Below, in pieces: positions 25,141 through 31,749 of a stretch of DNA of 45,494 nucleotides; within the stretch, counting starts at the first letter, position 1; each line of letters begins with the position of its first letter. Source of the DNA: a virus; IMG/VR virus record IMGVR_UViG_3300035698_025955, positions 1 to 45,494 of that record; one strand, given 5' to 3'. Below the pieces are notes generated by a model. That model was not told the origin of the DNA. It worked only from the letters and a program-made list of their open reading frames with translations, and ran no database searches. A program made the position numbers and the translations under genes.

Positions 25141-25524
25141 ATGGCAATACAAATTAATATTGATAAACTACAAACTTACTTTAAAGGCGGTGGGTATGGA
25201 CCTAAAATAACTGCTTTCAACCCAAACAAAACAGTTCGTATAGACAGGCAGAATATAGAGTATTTGAATAATGGAAATGCAGAAGTATTTGCCATAGTTG
25301 TATCCTTCGATGAGGAGCAGCAATTATTAGTTATATCGAAAGCAGATGAAAAATATAGATTATCTTATAATGTTGGTGCTACAGGTGTTGTATCTATGTC
25401 CGGTGCGTTGAATCAGTTTGGAATTAATGTATCTGAGGAAGAAATAGACCTCTATGAGACTGAAACTGATATTGTTGAAGGGTTAGGAAGCTGTGTAATT
25501 ATTCATATGAGTAAGAAGCTATAG
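25141..25524 (+). CDS. Uncharacterised protein, 127 aa
   Basis: The start follows an AAAGGAG site. The protein is beta-rich with alternating hydrophobic residues (FAIVVSFDEEQQLLVIS) and an N-terminal GGGYGPK stretch. No motif is recognised. It lies between the YkgJ-like gene and dpdA. Confidence 0.65.
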   Translation: MAIQINIDKLQTYFKGGGYGPKITAFNPNKTVRIDRQNIEYLNNGNAEVFAIVVSFDEEQQLLVISKADEKYRLSYNVGATGVVSMSGALNQFGINVSEEEIDLYETETDIVEGLGSCVIIHMSKKL

Positions 25525-25556
25525 AAGACGTTATTTTAATAAAGGGAGAATATAAA

Positions 25557-26348
25557 ATGAGTATACAAAATGCAATTATATCAACAACAAATCATTTAGG
25601 TTTAAGCGACGAGGGAGACTTATACATGTGCCTTGCTTGGCTATGCCTAGAGGATGAGAACTACAAAGGCTTTTTTAAAATGAGAGCTGCAGAAGGTAAA
25701 TTTGTTATGCTTGATAATGGATGTAATGAAAATAAGCAAGTAACAAACCAAGAATTAGCAGACCTTGCCGTCTCTATGGGATTATCTGAAATAGTGCTGC
25801 CAGATACTTTTAGGGATATAGAAGATACAAATAGAAAGTTAAAAGATTTTATTATGTCTCCTAATTATGCTTACACTCAAAAGCACAATATAAAGTCAAT
25901 GGCTGTAGTGCAAGGGTCAACTTTACTTGAAGCAGTAGACCATTTTGAATTCCTGTTAAACTTAGAAGAGATTGATACAATAGGATTAGGGTTTGATAAC
26001 TACTTTACTATCGATTATCCTAATAAGACGCAAGGTGGAACTATTACGAGATTGTTACTAACACAGGCACTTGAGGAGAAGTTTGGGAATCAGATTCCTG
26101 GAGATAAGGTACACTTACTTGGATTATTTAATCCTATAGAGTTAAAGTATCAAAAGCAGTACCCTTGGATCAGATCGAATGATAGTAGTTCTCCTATTCT
26201 ATGCGGAGAGCATCTTCTAGAGTTCGACGAAGAAACAGGTATTGATGTAAAACCAGCGCAGTTCTTATCTTTCAAAGCACAGTTATCTAGAGAGTCTATT
26301 AATATGGCTATAGATAACATTAAGATATTAAAAAGCTGGAGTAAGTAA
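25557..26348 (+). CDS. dpdA: DpdA-like DNA guanine transglycosylase
   Basis: DpdA enzymes are TGT relatives that swap guanine in DNA for a 7-deazaguanine. Points matching the TGT barrel: D53 (MLDNGCNE), D83 (LPDTFRD), Q119 in MAVVQGST (TGT has VQGG), the glycine strand DTIGLGFDNY, HLLGLFNP (TGT LMGVGTP) and D209 in IRSNDSSSP, where TGT carries its nucleophile Asp. It lacks the TGT zinc site, and at 263 residues belongs with the short phage DpdA forms. It has its own AAAGGGAG site after a TTATTTTAATA stretch. A structured RNA candidate follows at once. I am confident of the family, less so of the subfamily. Confidence 0.85.
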   Translation: MSIQNAIISTTNHLGLSDEGDLYMCLAWLCLEDENYKGFFKMRAAEGKFVMLDNGCNENKQVTNQELADLAVSMGLSEIVLPDTFRDIEDTNRKLKDFIMSPNYAYTQKHNIKSMAVVQGSTLLEAVDHFEFLLNLEEIDTIGLGFDNYFTIDYPNKTQGGTITRLLLTQALEEKFGNQIPGDKVHLLGLFNPIELKYQKQYPWIRSNDSSSPILCGEHLLEFDEETGIDVKPAQFLSFKAQLSRESINMAIDNIKILKSWSK

Positions 26349-26349
26349 G

Positions 26350-26486
26350 ATGATACGGTAGCACCGTACTGATGTGAGGGCAAGACGGGTAAGCCTCATT
26401 AAGAACAATAAAAAATCCCGTCCAGTAAGTTAGTAACATGAGATGCTTATATGGAGCTACTGAATGGTGTGGTAAGCTTTATCATT
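26350..26486 (+). ncRNA. Candidate structured RNA 3 with H-type pseudoknot (after dpdA)
   Basis: ATGATA at 26350-26355 pairs with TATCAT at 26480-26485. Inside, TACGGT-AGC-ACCGTA (26354-26368) is a perfect hairpin that competes with the first pairs. TGAGG (26375-26379) pairs with CCTCA (26394-26398), and GACGGG in that loop (26384-26389) pairs with CCCGTC (26417-26422), bridged by an A-rich 18-nt strand. That is a textbook H-type pseudoknot. A TTAGTA/TACTGA helix follows. preQ1-I riboswitches use an H-type fold with an A-rich strand, but the conserved preQ1 loop bases are not seen. Confidence 0.45.
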
Positions 26487-26519
26487 ATAAAGTTACAGTT
26501 CGTAAGTTAGGAGCAAAGC

Positions 26520-26837
26520 ATGACAATTGAATTATCAACATCTTGGGTAGTTGTAGTATTTGTAATTATAGTACTACTTGCAATAATTGTAGATAGAGCA
26601 GATACTAAGAAGCACAAGAAGCGGGTGGATGCTATTAATGGCCAGTTTGAAAAGATGAATGAGCTTCAGGCAATAATAAAGAGTAATATGGATAAGAAGG
26701 ATAAGAAGAAATCTACTACATACAGGTGTAAGAATTGCGGGTATGAAGGTTATGCATACGGTGCAGCTACAAGCGCTGGTGTGTCCGCACCTTGGTGTCC
26801 TACTTGCAAGAAAAATAATTCGTTAGAGGAGATTTAG
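26520..26837 (+). CDS. Membrane-anchored zinc-ribbon protein, 105 aa
   Basis: A transmembrane segment spans about residues 8-24 (SWVVVVFVIIVLLAIIV). A charged helix follows, then a zinc ribbon with C70, C73, C93 and C96 (CKNC and CPTC). The start follows a TTAGGAG site at the end of the structured region. The layout suggests a membrane-tethered zinc domain facing the cytoplasm. No function assigned. Confidence 0.7.
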   Translation: MTIELSTSWVVVVFVIIVLLAIIVDRADTKKHKKRVDAINGQFEKMNELQAIIKSNMDKKDKKKSTTYRCKNCGYEGYAYGAATSAGVSAPWCPTCKKNNSLEEI

Positions 26838-26838
26838 T

Positions 26839-27108
26839 ATGGCAGAAGGGGATGGGGTTAAAGCAAAAAGTCATCATGATAGACGGCTAACACAGAACAG
26901 AACAGATACATCGTCTCGCTCAAGAGTCAAAGGATTTAGCTTAGAGTATTTAAAGGAAAGAATGAAGAGATGCCCAGAGTGCGGAGCTAAAGCACACTTC
27001 AGAGGCGATTCATACTTCTGCGAGGAAGCGGATGAGATATGCGGTTTTGTAAAGCATAAAAATTCTATAACTGACGGAGATATACTTAAAGCAGGTATGA
27101 AACCGTGA
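26839..27108 (+). CDS. Small zinc-ribbon protein, 89 aa
   Basis: C45, C48, C61 and C68 (CPECG ... CEEADEIC) form a zinc-ribbon-like set after a basic, disordered N-terminus (residues 1-30). The start follows GAGGAG. It overlaps the next start by 4 nt (GTGA). Possible nucleic-acid binding; no family named. Confidence 0.65.
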   Translation: MAEGDGVKAKSHHDRRLTQNRTDTSSRSRVKGFSLEYLKERMKRCPECGAKAHFRGDSYFCEEADEICGFVKHKNSITDGDILKAGMKP

Positions 27109-27284
27109 TAATATCTTTTGACCCAAATAAAGTAATGTGCGAGTTTTTCGGATTTCACGCCTTCGACGAGCCTAAAGTAAATCAGGCAAAGACTTATCTT
27201 AAGGGTAAGCCTATCGTAGAGAAGACCTGTAAACACTGTCATAAAATAAAACGAAAGAGAACCTTAGTTTGGTTCTGGTGGTAA
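27105..27284 (+). CDS. Small CxxC protein, DUF1660-like, 59 aa
   Basis: A GTG start overlaps the previous stop (GTGA). The product contains VMCEFFGFHAF and TCKHCHKIKRKR, which recall the short DUF1660 prophage proteins (CxxFGH ... CxxC). It ends in an unusual Trp/Phe-rich VWFWW. No function known. Confidence 0.5.
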   Translation: MIISFDPNKVMCEFFGFHAFDEPKVNQAKTYLKGKPIVEKTCKHCHKIKRKRTLVWFWW

Positions 27285-27285
27285 T

Positions 27286-27423
27286 ATGAAACACTGGATA
27301 ATAACAATTATAGTAGCAGTAGTAATCAGTATATGTATGCATGTCTACAAAATTCAGCTTAAGTTCTCTATCCTAAAAGAAACAGAGCCTGTAGTAGAGA
27401 TGTGGTTAGGTCAAGGTACTTAA
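27286..27423 (+). CDS. Small single-pass membrane protein, 45 aa
   Basis: The ATG lies 1 nt after the preceding stop. Residues 4-20 are a hydrophobic segment (WIITIIVAVVISICMHV) after a basic N-terminus. The stop overlaps the next ATG (TAATG). No function assigned. Confidence 0.5.
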   Translation: MKHWIITIIVAVVISICMHVYKIQLKFSILKETEPVVEMWLGQGT

Positions 27424-27620
27424 TGTCGAAGCTTATTGTAATAAATAATTGCGGTGAGTGTCCTAAACGGGATGAAGTTATATATAATAGGAAGATTACC
27501 TATTGCAGTTTGCTTTATAGTGCATGTGATTTCATAAAAGATGATCATGTAGCAGTTATAGCAGTAAAAGATTTTGATAAATTGAAGCCAGAATGTCCAT
27601 TAGTTGATCAAGGGAGATAA
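27423..27620 (+). CDS. Small Cys-rich protein, 65 aa
   Basis: I take the ATG at 27423, which overlaps the preceding stop, instead of an in-frame GTG at 27402. The product has CGECPKRD, YCSLLYSAC and ECPL, six Cys in all, a probable metal site. No family named. Confidence 0.55.
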   Translation: MSKLIVINNCGECPKRDEVIYNRKITYCSLLYSACDFIKDDHVAVIAVKDFDKLKPECPLVDQGR

Positions 27621-27621
27621 G

Positions 27622-27795
27622 ATGAAGAGAGTAACATGTAATACATTTACTGCGACAAGTACACACGTTATAGGTCCAAGTATGAAAGAAGCTTTGGATA
27701 AAGCAGGATTACTTATAGAGGTTAAGGATAAAGATGGTAATGAGTTTCTTACTATTGATGAAGGTCAATTAAGTAAGCTGGGTAAGAAGGGATGA
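27622..27795 (+). CDS. Uncharacterised protein, 57 aa
   Basis: The ATG at 27622 has a well-placed AAGGGAG site and is preferred to an in-frame TTG at 27604. The product is a small alpha/beta protein (MKEALDKAGLLIEVKDKDG). It overlaps the next gene by 4 nt. Confidence 0.55.
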   Translation: MKRVTCNTFTATSTHVIGPSMKEALDKAGLLIEVKDKDGNEFLTIDEGQLSKLGKKG

Positions 27796-28322
27796 AGCTG
27801 GTTACAGACTACGAAGTAGAAGGTTGCTGGGGTAGCATAGATCTTGAACGTAAATCCAAATGTAGAAAATGCGGTGCTGTTGAAGAGCTTGTTCCTAAAG
27901 AAGGGCATTTTAATTCTAAGTACTGGCCATTACAGCAGGCGGATGGATTATTCTTACTATGCTGTCCAGAGGGCTGCAATGTAGATAGTGCAGTTAAGGC
28001 AGGTGCTTACTTCATGCGTATATCTGAATTCTGCGTAAAGGGTAGTACTTCCGGTAAGTATACCTTAGATTTTTCAAAAATTAGAGATGCTTGGGTTGAT
28101 AGAACAGGTAAACTTATTCCTGTTCTTATACAAGGGCATAGTAACTATTGTATAAGTATTGGCAAGGATGAGAATATAATTGAAAACTTAGGTTGGGTAA
28201 AGATATCAGATCTATCCCCCTTAATGCTCGCACAGCATTTAAGAGTTACTCCTAAACAGAAAGTTACTGTGCAAGAGTTGTTTATGTTTCATAAAATAAG
28301 AATACCGGGTAAGTATCTTTAG
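27792..28322 (+). CDS. Cys-rich zinc-ribbon-type protein, 176 aa; possible +1 frameshift at its end
   Basis: C24 and C27 (CRKCG) and CCPEGC near 57-62 look like a zinc ribbon in the N-terminal third. The remainder is a mixed alpha/beta domain I do not recognise. The ATG overlaps the previous gene (ATGA). The last codons are TAT CTT TAG. In the +1 frame the sequence stays open for another 79 codons to 28557, so readthrough by a +1 slip on CTT would give a protein of about 255 residues. Confidence 0.65.
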   Translation: MKLVTDYEVEGCWGSIDLERKSKCRKCGAVEELVPKEGHFNSKYWPLQQADGLFLLCCPEGCNVDSAVKAGAYFMRISEFCVKGSTSGKYTLDFSKIRDAWVDRTGKLIPVLIQGHSNYCISIGKDENIIENLGWVKISDLSPLMLAQHLRVTPKQKVTVQELFMFHKIRIPGKYL

Positions 28323-28419
28323 TAAAGTAGTTAGTATTATTGATAGAGAATTTACACATCCTCACAGAGAATGGGAATTTTATCTAGATTTAGCTAAGAA
28401 GAAGAAAGAGGTGATAAAG

Positions 28420-28557
28420 GTGAGGGCAAAGGTAATAAGTCTATTGCATGCTAATAGACAAGATATAGTTATAAAGGCAATAACACATACAGAAAGTTTT
28501 ACAGAAGCGAATAAAGGATTTGCACATGAAAAAGATAATACTGCACATAGCAATTAG
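28420..28557 (+). CDS. Small uncharacterised protein, 45 aa, or the 3' part of a frameshifted gene
   Basis: A GTG with a good GAGGTGA site 5 nt upstream starts a 45-codon frame (MRAKVISLLHANRQDIV...). The same frame is open upstream to 28300 with protein-like sequence (IIDREFTHPHREWEFYLDLAKKKK) and no usable start, so it may instead be the +1 extension of the gene ending at 28322. It overlaps the next small gene by 32 nt. Confidence 0.4.
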   Translation: MRAKVISLLHANRQDIVIKAITHTESFTEANKGFAHEKDNTAHSN

Positions 28558-28621
28558 ACTAACGTACCTGAGTATCGGATATCAGTTAGCTCTACTTGTA
28601 GATTTAATGCGTTATAAATAA
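28526..28621 (+). CDS. Very small hydrophobic peptide, 31 aa
   Basis: An ATG with an AAAGGA site runs 31 codons to TAA, 11 nt before queC. The product has a basic start and a mostly hydrophobic middle (IILHIAIRLTYLSIGYQLALL), so it may be membrane-associated. It could be a chance frame. Confidence 0.35.
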   Translation: MKKIILHIAIRLTYLSIGYQLALLVDLMRYK

Positions 28622-28632
28622 AGGAGGAAGAG

Positions 28633-29526
28633 ATGTTAATAGCAGAAGGAGTAGAAAGTAGTAACATATTCAAAATTGGATATGTAAAAGATAATAAAGA
28701 ATTAAGAGTTATGTTTACCGATCAGACCACATATAGTTTTAAAGGTGTTCCTGAGGAGCAGTATCTTGCTTTTATTAGTGCGCCTTCTGTAGGTAAGTAT
28801 TTTCATGCTTACATACGAAATAGTTTTGAGGGTAAGAAGATATTAGGTTTTATTGAGGATTGCATAGTACTACTAAGCGGTGGTGCAGATAGTACTACTT
28901 TACTTTATTCTGCATTAAACGAGTTCCGTTTTCCATTAGTTGTATCTTTTGATTATGGACAGAAGCATGTGAGAGAATTAGGTATGGCTGAAAAGACTTG
29001 TAAAGAATTAGGGCTAAGGCACAAAATACTTCACATAGATTTAAATCAGATAGGTGGATCACCTTTAACAGATAATTCATTAGAAGTACCTGATCAAGTA
29101 GCAGACGCACAGAGATCAACAGTTGTTCCATATAGGAATATGCTGCATATTACAATGGCAGTAGCATTAGGCGAGGTAGAAGGTATTACTGATGAGAACG
29201 AGGATCTATCTATTTATCACGGTGCTTGCCTAGAAGACTTTGAAAACTACAGAGATTGCAGAGGTGTATTTTTCAAAGCATTATCAGAAGCTCTTTCATT
29301 CGGAGGAACTGCAGAGACTTGTAGTGTAGAGATTAAGGCTCCTTTCTTAAAAATGAACAAGAAGCAGATTATTGAGAAAGGAATGCATCTACAAGTTCCT
29401 TACCAGAATACATATACTTGCTACAAAGGCGAATCAGTTGCGTGCGGTAAATGCGATGCCTGTGTTGAGAGAACAGCTGCATTTAAAGAATTAAAGCTTA
29501 TAGATCCAATTACTTACGCCTCTTAA
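28633..29526 (+). CDS. queC: KTSC-QueC fusion, 7-cyano-7-deazaguanine (preQ0) synthase
   Basis: QueC converts 7-carboxy-7-deazaguanine to preQ0 with ATP and ammonia. Residues 70-297 are a full QueC: PP-loop SGGADS at 82-87, FDYGQKH at 106-112, VPYRNM at 165-170, and zinc ligands C263, C271, C274 and C277 (CYKGESVACGKCDAC). Residues 1-70 are a separate KTSC-type domain (SSNIFKIGYVKDNKELRVMF ... VGKYFHAYIRN), a small domain seen alone or fused to nucleic-acid enzymes. I do not know of this fusion. The start follows an AAGGAGG site. It lies apart from the other que genes by about 2.3 kb of small genes and ends at a terminator. Confidence 0.93.
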   Translation: MLIAEGVESSNIFKIGYVKDNKELRVMFTDQTTYSFKGVPEEQYLAFISAPSVGKYFHAYIRNSFEGKKILGFIEDCIVLLSGGADSTTLLYSALNEFRFPLVVSFDYGQKHVRELGMAEKTCKELGLRHKILHIDLNQIGGSPLTDNSLEVPDQVADAQRSTVVPYRNMLHITMAVALGEVEGITDENEDLSIYHGACLEDFENYRDCRGVFFKALSEALSFGGTAETCSVEIKAPFLKMNKKQIIEKGMHLQVPYQNTYTCYKGESVACGKCDACVERTAAFKELKLIDPITYAS

Positions 29527-29550
29527 AACTTAGAAGATTAGTATACTCAA

Positions 29551-29580
29551 AAAGGGGTGCTTAGGCACCTCTTTTTTTTA
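29551..29580 (+). terminator. Rho-independent terminator after queC
   Basis: GGGGTGC-TTAG-GCACCTC forms a stem of about 10 bp, including the flanking A/T pairs and one G-T, followed by a run of T. It is the clearest terminator on the plus strand and marks the end of the modification cluster transcript. Confidence 0.85.
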
Positions 29581-29594
29581 TGTATTCCTTGTTA

Positions 29595-29600
29595 TATAAT
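29595..29600 (+). promoter_or_regulatory. -10 box directly before a start codon
   Basis: TATAAT ends 5 nt before the ATG at 29606. Transcription would start at or next to the A of the ATG, so the message would be leaderless. The -35 region falls in the T-run of the terminator (TTTTTT). Confidence 0.4.
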
Positions 29601-29605
29601 ATACA

Positions 29606-30007
29606 ATGAGATTAACAATAAAAGATACGCTAGCTACTGTTTCGATAGATTTATCTAACATAACAACCTTTGAAGTTAGAGCTAAAAACTCGTACTATGC
29701 AGCACACCCTTCAGAAGAGATGATGTGTAGTATTACACATTCAACAGATAAGCTAGAGGGACTCATGTGTACTATTGAAAGCGGGCATTCCTCTTATACA
29801 CACGCTTTTAGTACAGGACCGGAGGCACCTGTAATAGCTTGTACACGTACAGAGGTACTACTGCCGCCTTGCATAATTAGAAGTCTTAATACATACCTAA
29901 ACATACAGCGAACGGGTATTGGTAAAGAAGCAAATCAGGCCTCTTGCACATTCTGTAGCAACTATTTAGTCTGTGTTAAGAGAGATGAGAAGGTATTTAT
30001 AGTATGA
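29606..30007 (+). CDS. Small protein with C-terminal CxxCxxYLxC motif, 133 aa (paralogue 1)
   Basis: The ATG has no ribosome binding site and lies 5 nt after a TATAAT, so translation may be leaderless. The N-terminal half is beta-rich. The C-terminus carries CTFCSNYLVCVK, a probable metal site. The following gene has the same C-terminal layout (PPCIIRSLNTYL matches PSCIVENIENYL), and a third gene has a looser copy. No known family. It overlaps the next gene by 4 nt. Confidence 0.6.
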   Translation: MRLTIKDTLATVSIDLSNITTFEVRAKNSYYAAHPSEEMMCSITHSTDKLEGLMCTIESGHSSYTHAFSTGPEAPVIACTRTEVLLPPCIIRSLNTYLNIQRTGIGKEANQASCTFCSNYLVCVKRDEKVFIV

Positions 30008-30435
30008 CTATATCAAAGGGATTAGTACTTAGAGGACCGTTTTTTGAAGATATAGCTTTGAATAGTATTGCACAGCTTACTATCAGTAATACCCTGCAGA
30101 CAGTTGAGAGCTTACGTAACACTACTGAAAAGCTGCTGTGCGAAATAGCTGTTATGGTAGGTATCGGTAACGCAGCAACTGCATTAAATACGAGGCAAAT
30201 ATACGCAGACTGTATAATACACAACTATGGAACAAGTCCTGCGGAGCTTGCCTCCGTCAGACGCATTACGCTGAGAATACCTTCCTGTATAGTAGAGAAT
30301 ATTGAAAATTATCTACGGTGGAAATATAATGCTGACGGTTGCGAAGTAGTACATTGCGGAGAACTACAGTGTACTTTTTGTAATAATTATCTAGAGTGCG
30401 TAAAGAAGGGAATTGAGGTTTCTATATGTTCCTAA
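30004..30435 (+). CDS. Small protein with C-terminal CxxCxxYLxC motif, 143 aa (paralogue 2)
   Basis: It overlaps the preceding gene by 4 nt (ATGA) and shares its C-terminal half: a strand-helix unit, then CTFCNNYLECVKKG. The N-terminal halves differ. The Cys set suggests a small zinc-binding domain. Role unknown. Confidence 0.6.
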   Translation: MTISKGLVLRGPFFEDIALNSIAQLTISNTLQTVESLRNTTEKLLCEIAVMVGIGNAATALNTRQIYADCIIHNYGTSPAELASVRRITLRIPSCIVENIENYLRWKYNADGCEVVHCGELQCTFCNNYLECVKKGIEVSICS

Positions 30436-30845
30436 GAATTAAAAGACAGCATTCTAAGAATTACGAAGCTTGTTTTACTAAGTATGCTATAACATCGGTG
30501 ATTGTTAGGGAGAATAAAGTTTACCTTGACATAATAGGTTTTGAAGACAGCCTCGGATTTGAGTTTCCCTGCTTTGAAATGGCAAACAGCGCGTGTAATA
30601 ATATAATTGACAATCTCAGCACTAAGAATGTTATTATGCATATTCCTGAAAAGGAGACGTTTAAGTGTAAGAATGAAGAGTGCAGCTGGTATTTGAACTG
30701 TAAATACGGAATGAATATTAACCCTACTGCAATTAGTGCGCAAATGTTCTCACCTAATGCTGGAATGTTATCTGTAACACCTAATTTGTATGAGGGATAT
30801 CTTAGTGGTTCAAGATCAAATCCTCCTAAAGTTAATGTTATGTAA
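30426..30845 (+). CDS. Small protein with C-rich motif, 139 aa (divergent paralogue 3)
   Basis: It starts inside the end of the preceding gene (10-nt overlap). The motif is CKNEECSWYLNC, which keeps the Cys-x-Cys-xx-YL-x-Cys pattern of the two upstream proteins but with a longer first gap. After it is a low-complexity tail. The three genes look like a tandem family that has diverged. Confidence 0.55.
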   Translation: MFLRIKRQHSKNYEACFTKYAITSVIVRENKVYLDIIGFEDSLGFEFPCFEMANSACNNIIDNLSTKNVIMHIPEKETFKCKNEECSWYLNCKYGMNINPTAISAQMFSPNAGMLSVTPNLYEGYLSGSRSNPPKVNVM

Positions 30846-30873
30846 TATAGATATAAATAAGGAGTTGTTGAAA

Positions 30874-31746
30874 ATGGAAAGAGGAACAGTTTACAATATT
30901 ACACACACAGATTTGGATGGCTGTACATCGGCTATAGTAGTTAAAGCAGCATTTGAAGAAGCATTCAACGTAGTTATTGAACAAGCAGGATACAATAATA
31001 TACAAAAGAGTATTGAGAAAAAGATTGCTTTGCTTAAAGAAGCAGAAATGGTATTCTTTACTGATATTTGTCCGCCTGTAGAATCTATTACCTTAATGAA
31101 AGAGAATAATGTATCTTTCATGGTGTTTGATCACCACGATTCAGCAAAGGACTTACATGACGGAGAATCTATTTTCATTGAACCGGAGCATTGTGGAGCG
31201 TATAATACATTTGTTCATTTAAAAGAGTACTTAGACCCTGAAGTGATTGAAAAGTTATCTCCTTTGATTGAGATAACTGAAGTGTTTGACATGCACATTC
31301 TTGACAGTCCTATTTGGGATAAGGCAGATGATTACGGATTATATTTTGGATTTGTGGGATTTAAAAAATTCTTAGTCAATCCTTTGATCAACGAAGAAAT
31401 ACTCGAGTTGTTAAAAGCACAAAGGCTTCGCTACCTTAAAAGAACTCCTTACATTTCTCAGAAGTATAAAGCAGGAAGATTTAAGCTAGGTGTAATTTTT
31501 ACAGCTGAGTTTATCGGAGACTACGCAGGTATTCTATTGAGAGATAATGATGTTGCTATTGTTGTTAATCCAAATAGAAAAGCTGTTAGTTTAAGAGCAG
31601 TAAACGACGGTATACATTTAGGCGAATTAGCCGGCACGTTTGCGTGTGGCGGTGGACACCCTAGAGCAGCAGGTATAAGCTATGATGATATCTTAGGATT
31701 TAATGCTATTTTAGCTGATCTTATTAATCTTATTAAGGAGATGTAA
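30874..31746 (+). CDS. DHH-family phosphoesterase
   Basis: Residues HTDLDG at 11-16 (D13, D15), FTDICPP (D64), FDHHDS at 85-90 (the DHH motif) and GGGHPRAAG near the C-terminus define a DHH/DHHA1 protein. Such enzymes include RecJ, NrnA and nano-RNases that degrade short oligonucleotides. The 290-residue length fits NrnA/oligoRNase types rather than RecJ. I start at 30874, where an AAGGAG site is well spaced, and not at in-frame codons further upstream. It may recycle nucleotides from degraded host DNA or RNA. It ends 3 nt before the ligase. Confidence 0.85.
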   Translation: MERGTVYNITHTDLDGCTSAIVVKAAFEEAFNVVIEQAGYNNIQKSIEKKIALLKEAEMVFFTDICPPVESITLMKENNVSFMVFDHHDSAKDLHDGESIFIEPEHCGAYNTFVHLKEYLDPEVIEKLSPLIEITEVFDMHILDSPIWDKADDYGLYFGFVGFKKFLVNPLINEEILELLKAQRLRYLKRTPYISQKYKAGRFKLGVIFTAEFIGDYAGILLRDNDVAIVVNPNRKAVSLRAVNDGIHLGELAGTFACGGGHPRAAGISYDDILGFNAILADLINLIKEM

Positions 31747-31749
31747 AAC

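Noticed and set aside
26363-26410. Hammerhead-like ribozyme core (CTGATG followed by a stem)
   Set aside because: The conserved GA of CTGANGA and the GAAA after stem II are not present.
26375-26422. A true preQ1-I riboswitch
   Set aside because: The pseudoknot fold is similar, but the conserved loop bases are not seen and it follows dpdA instead of leading a gene of the pathway; left as a structure of unknown role.
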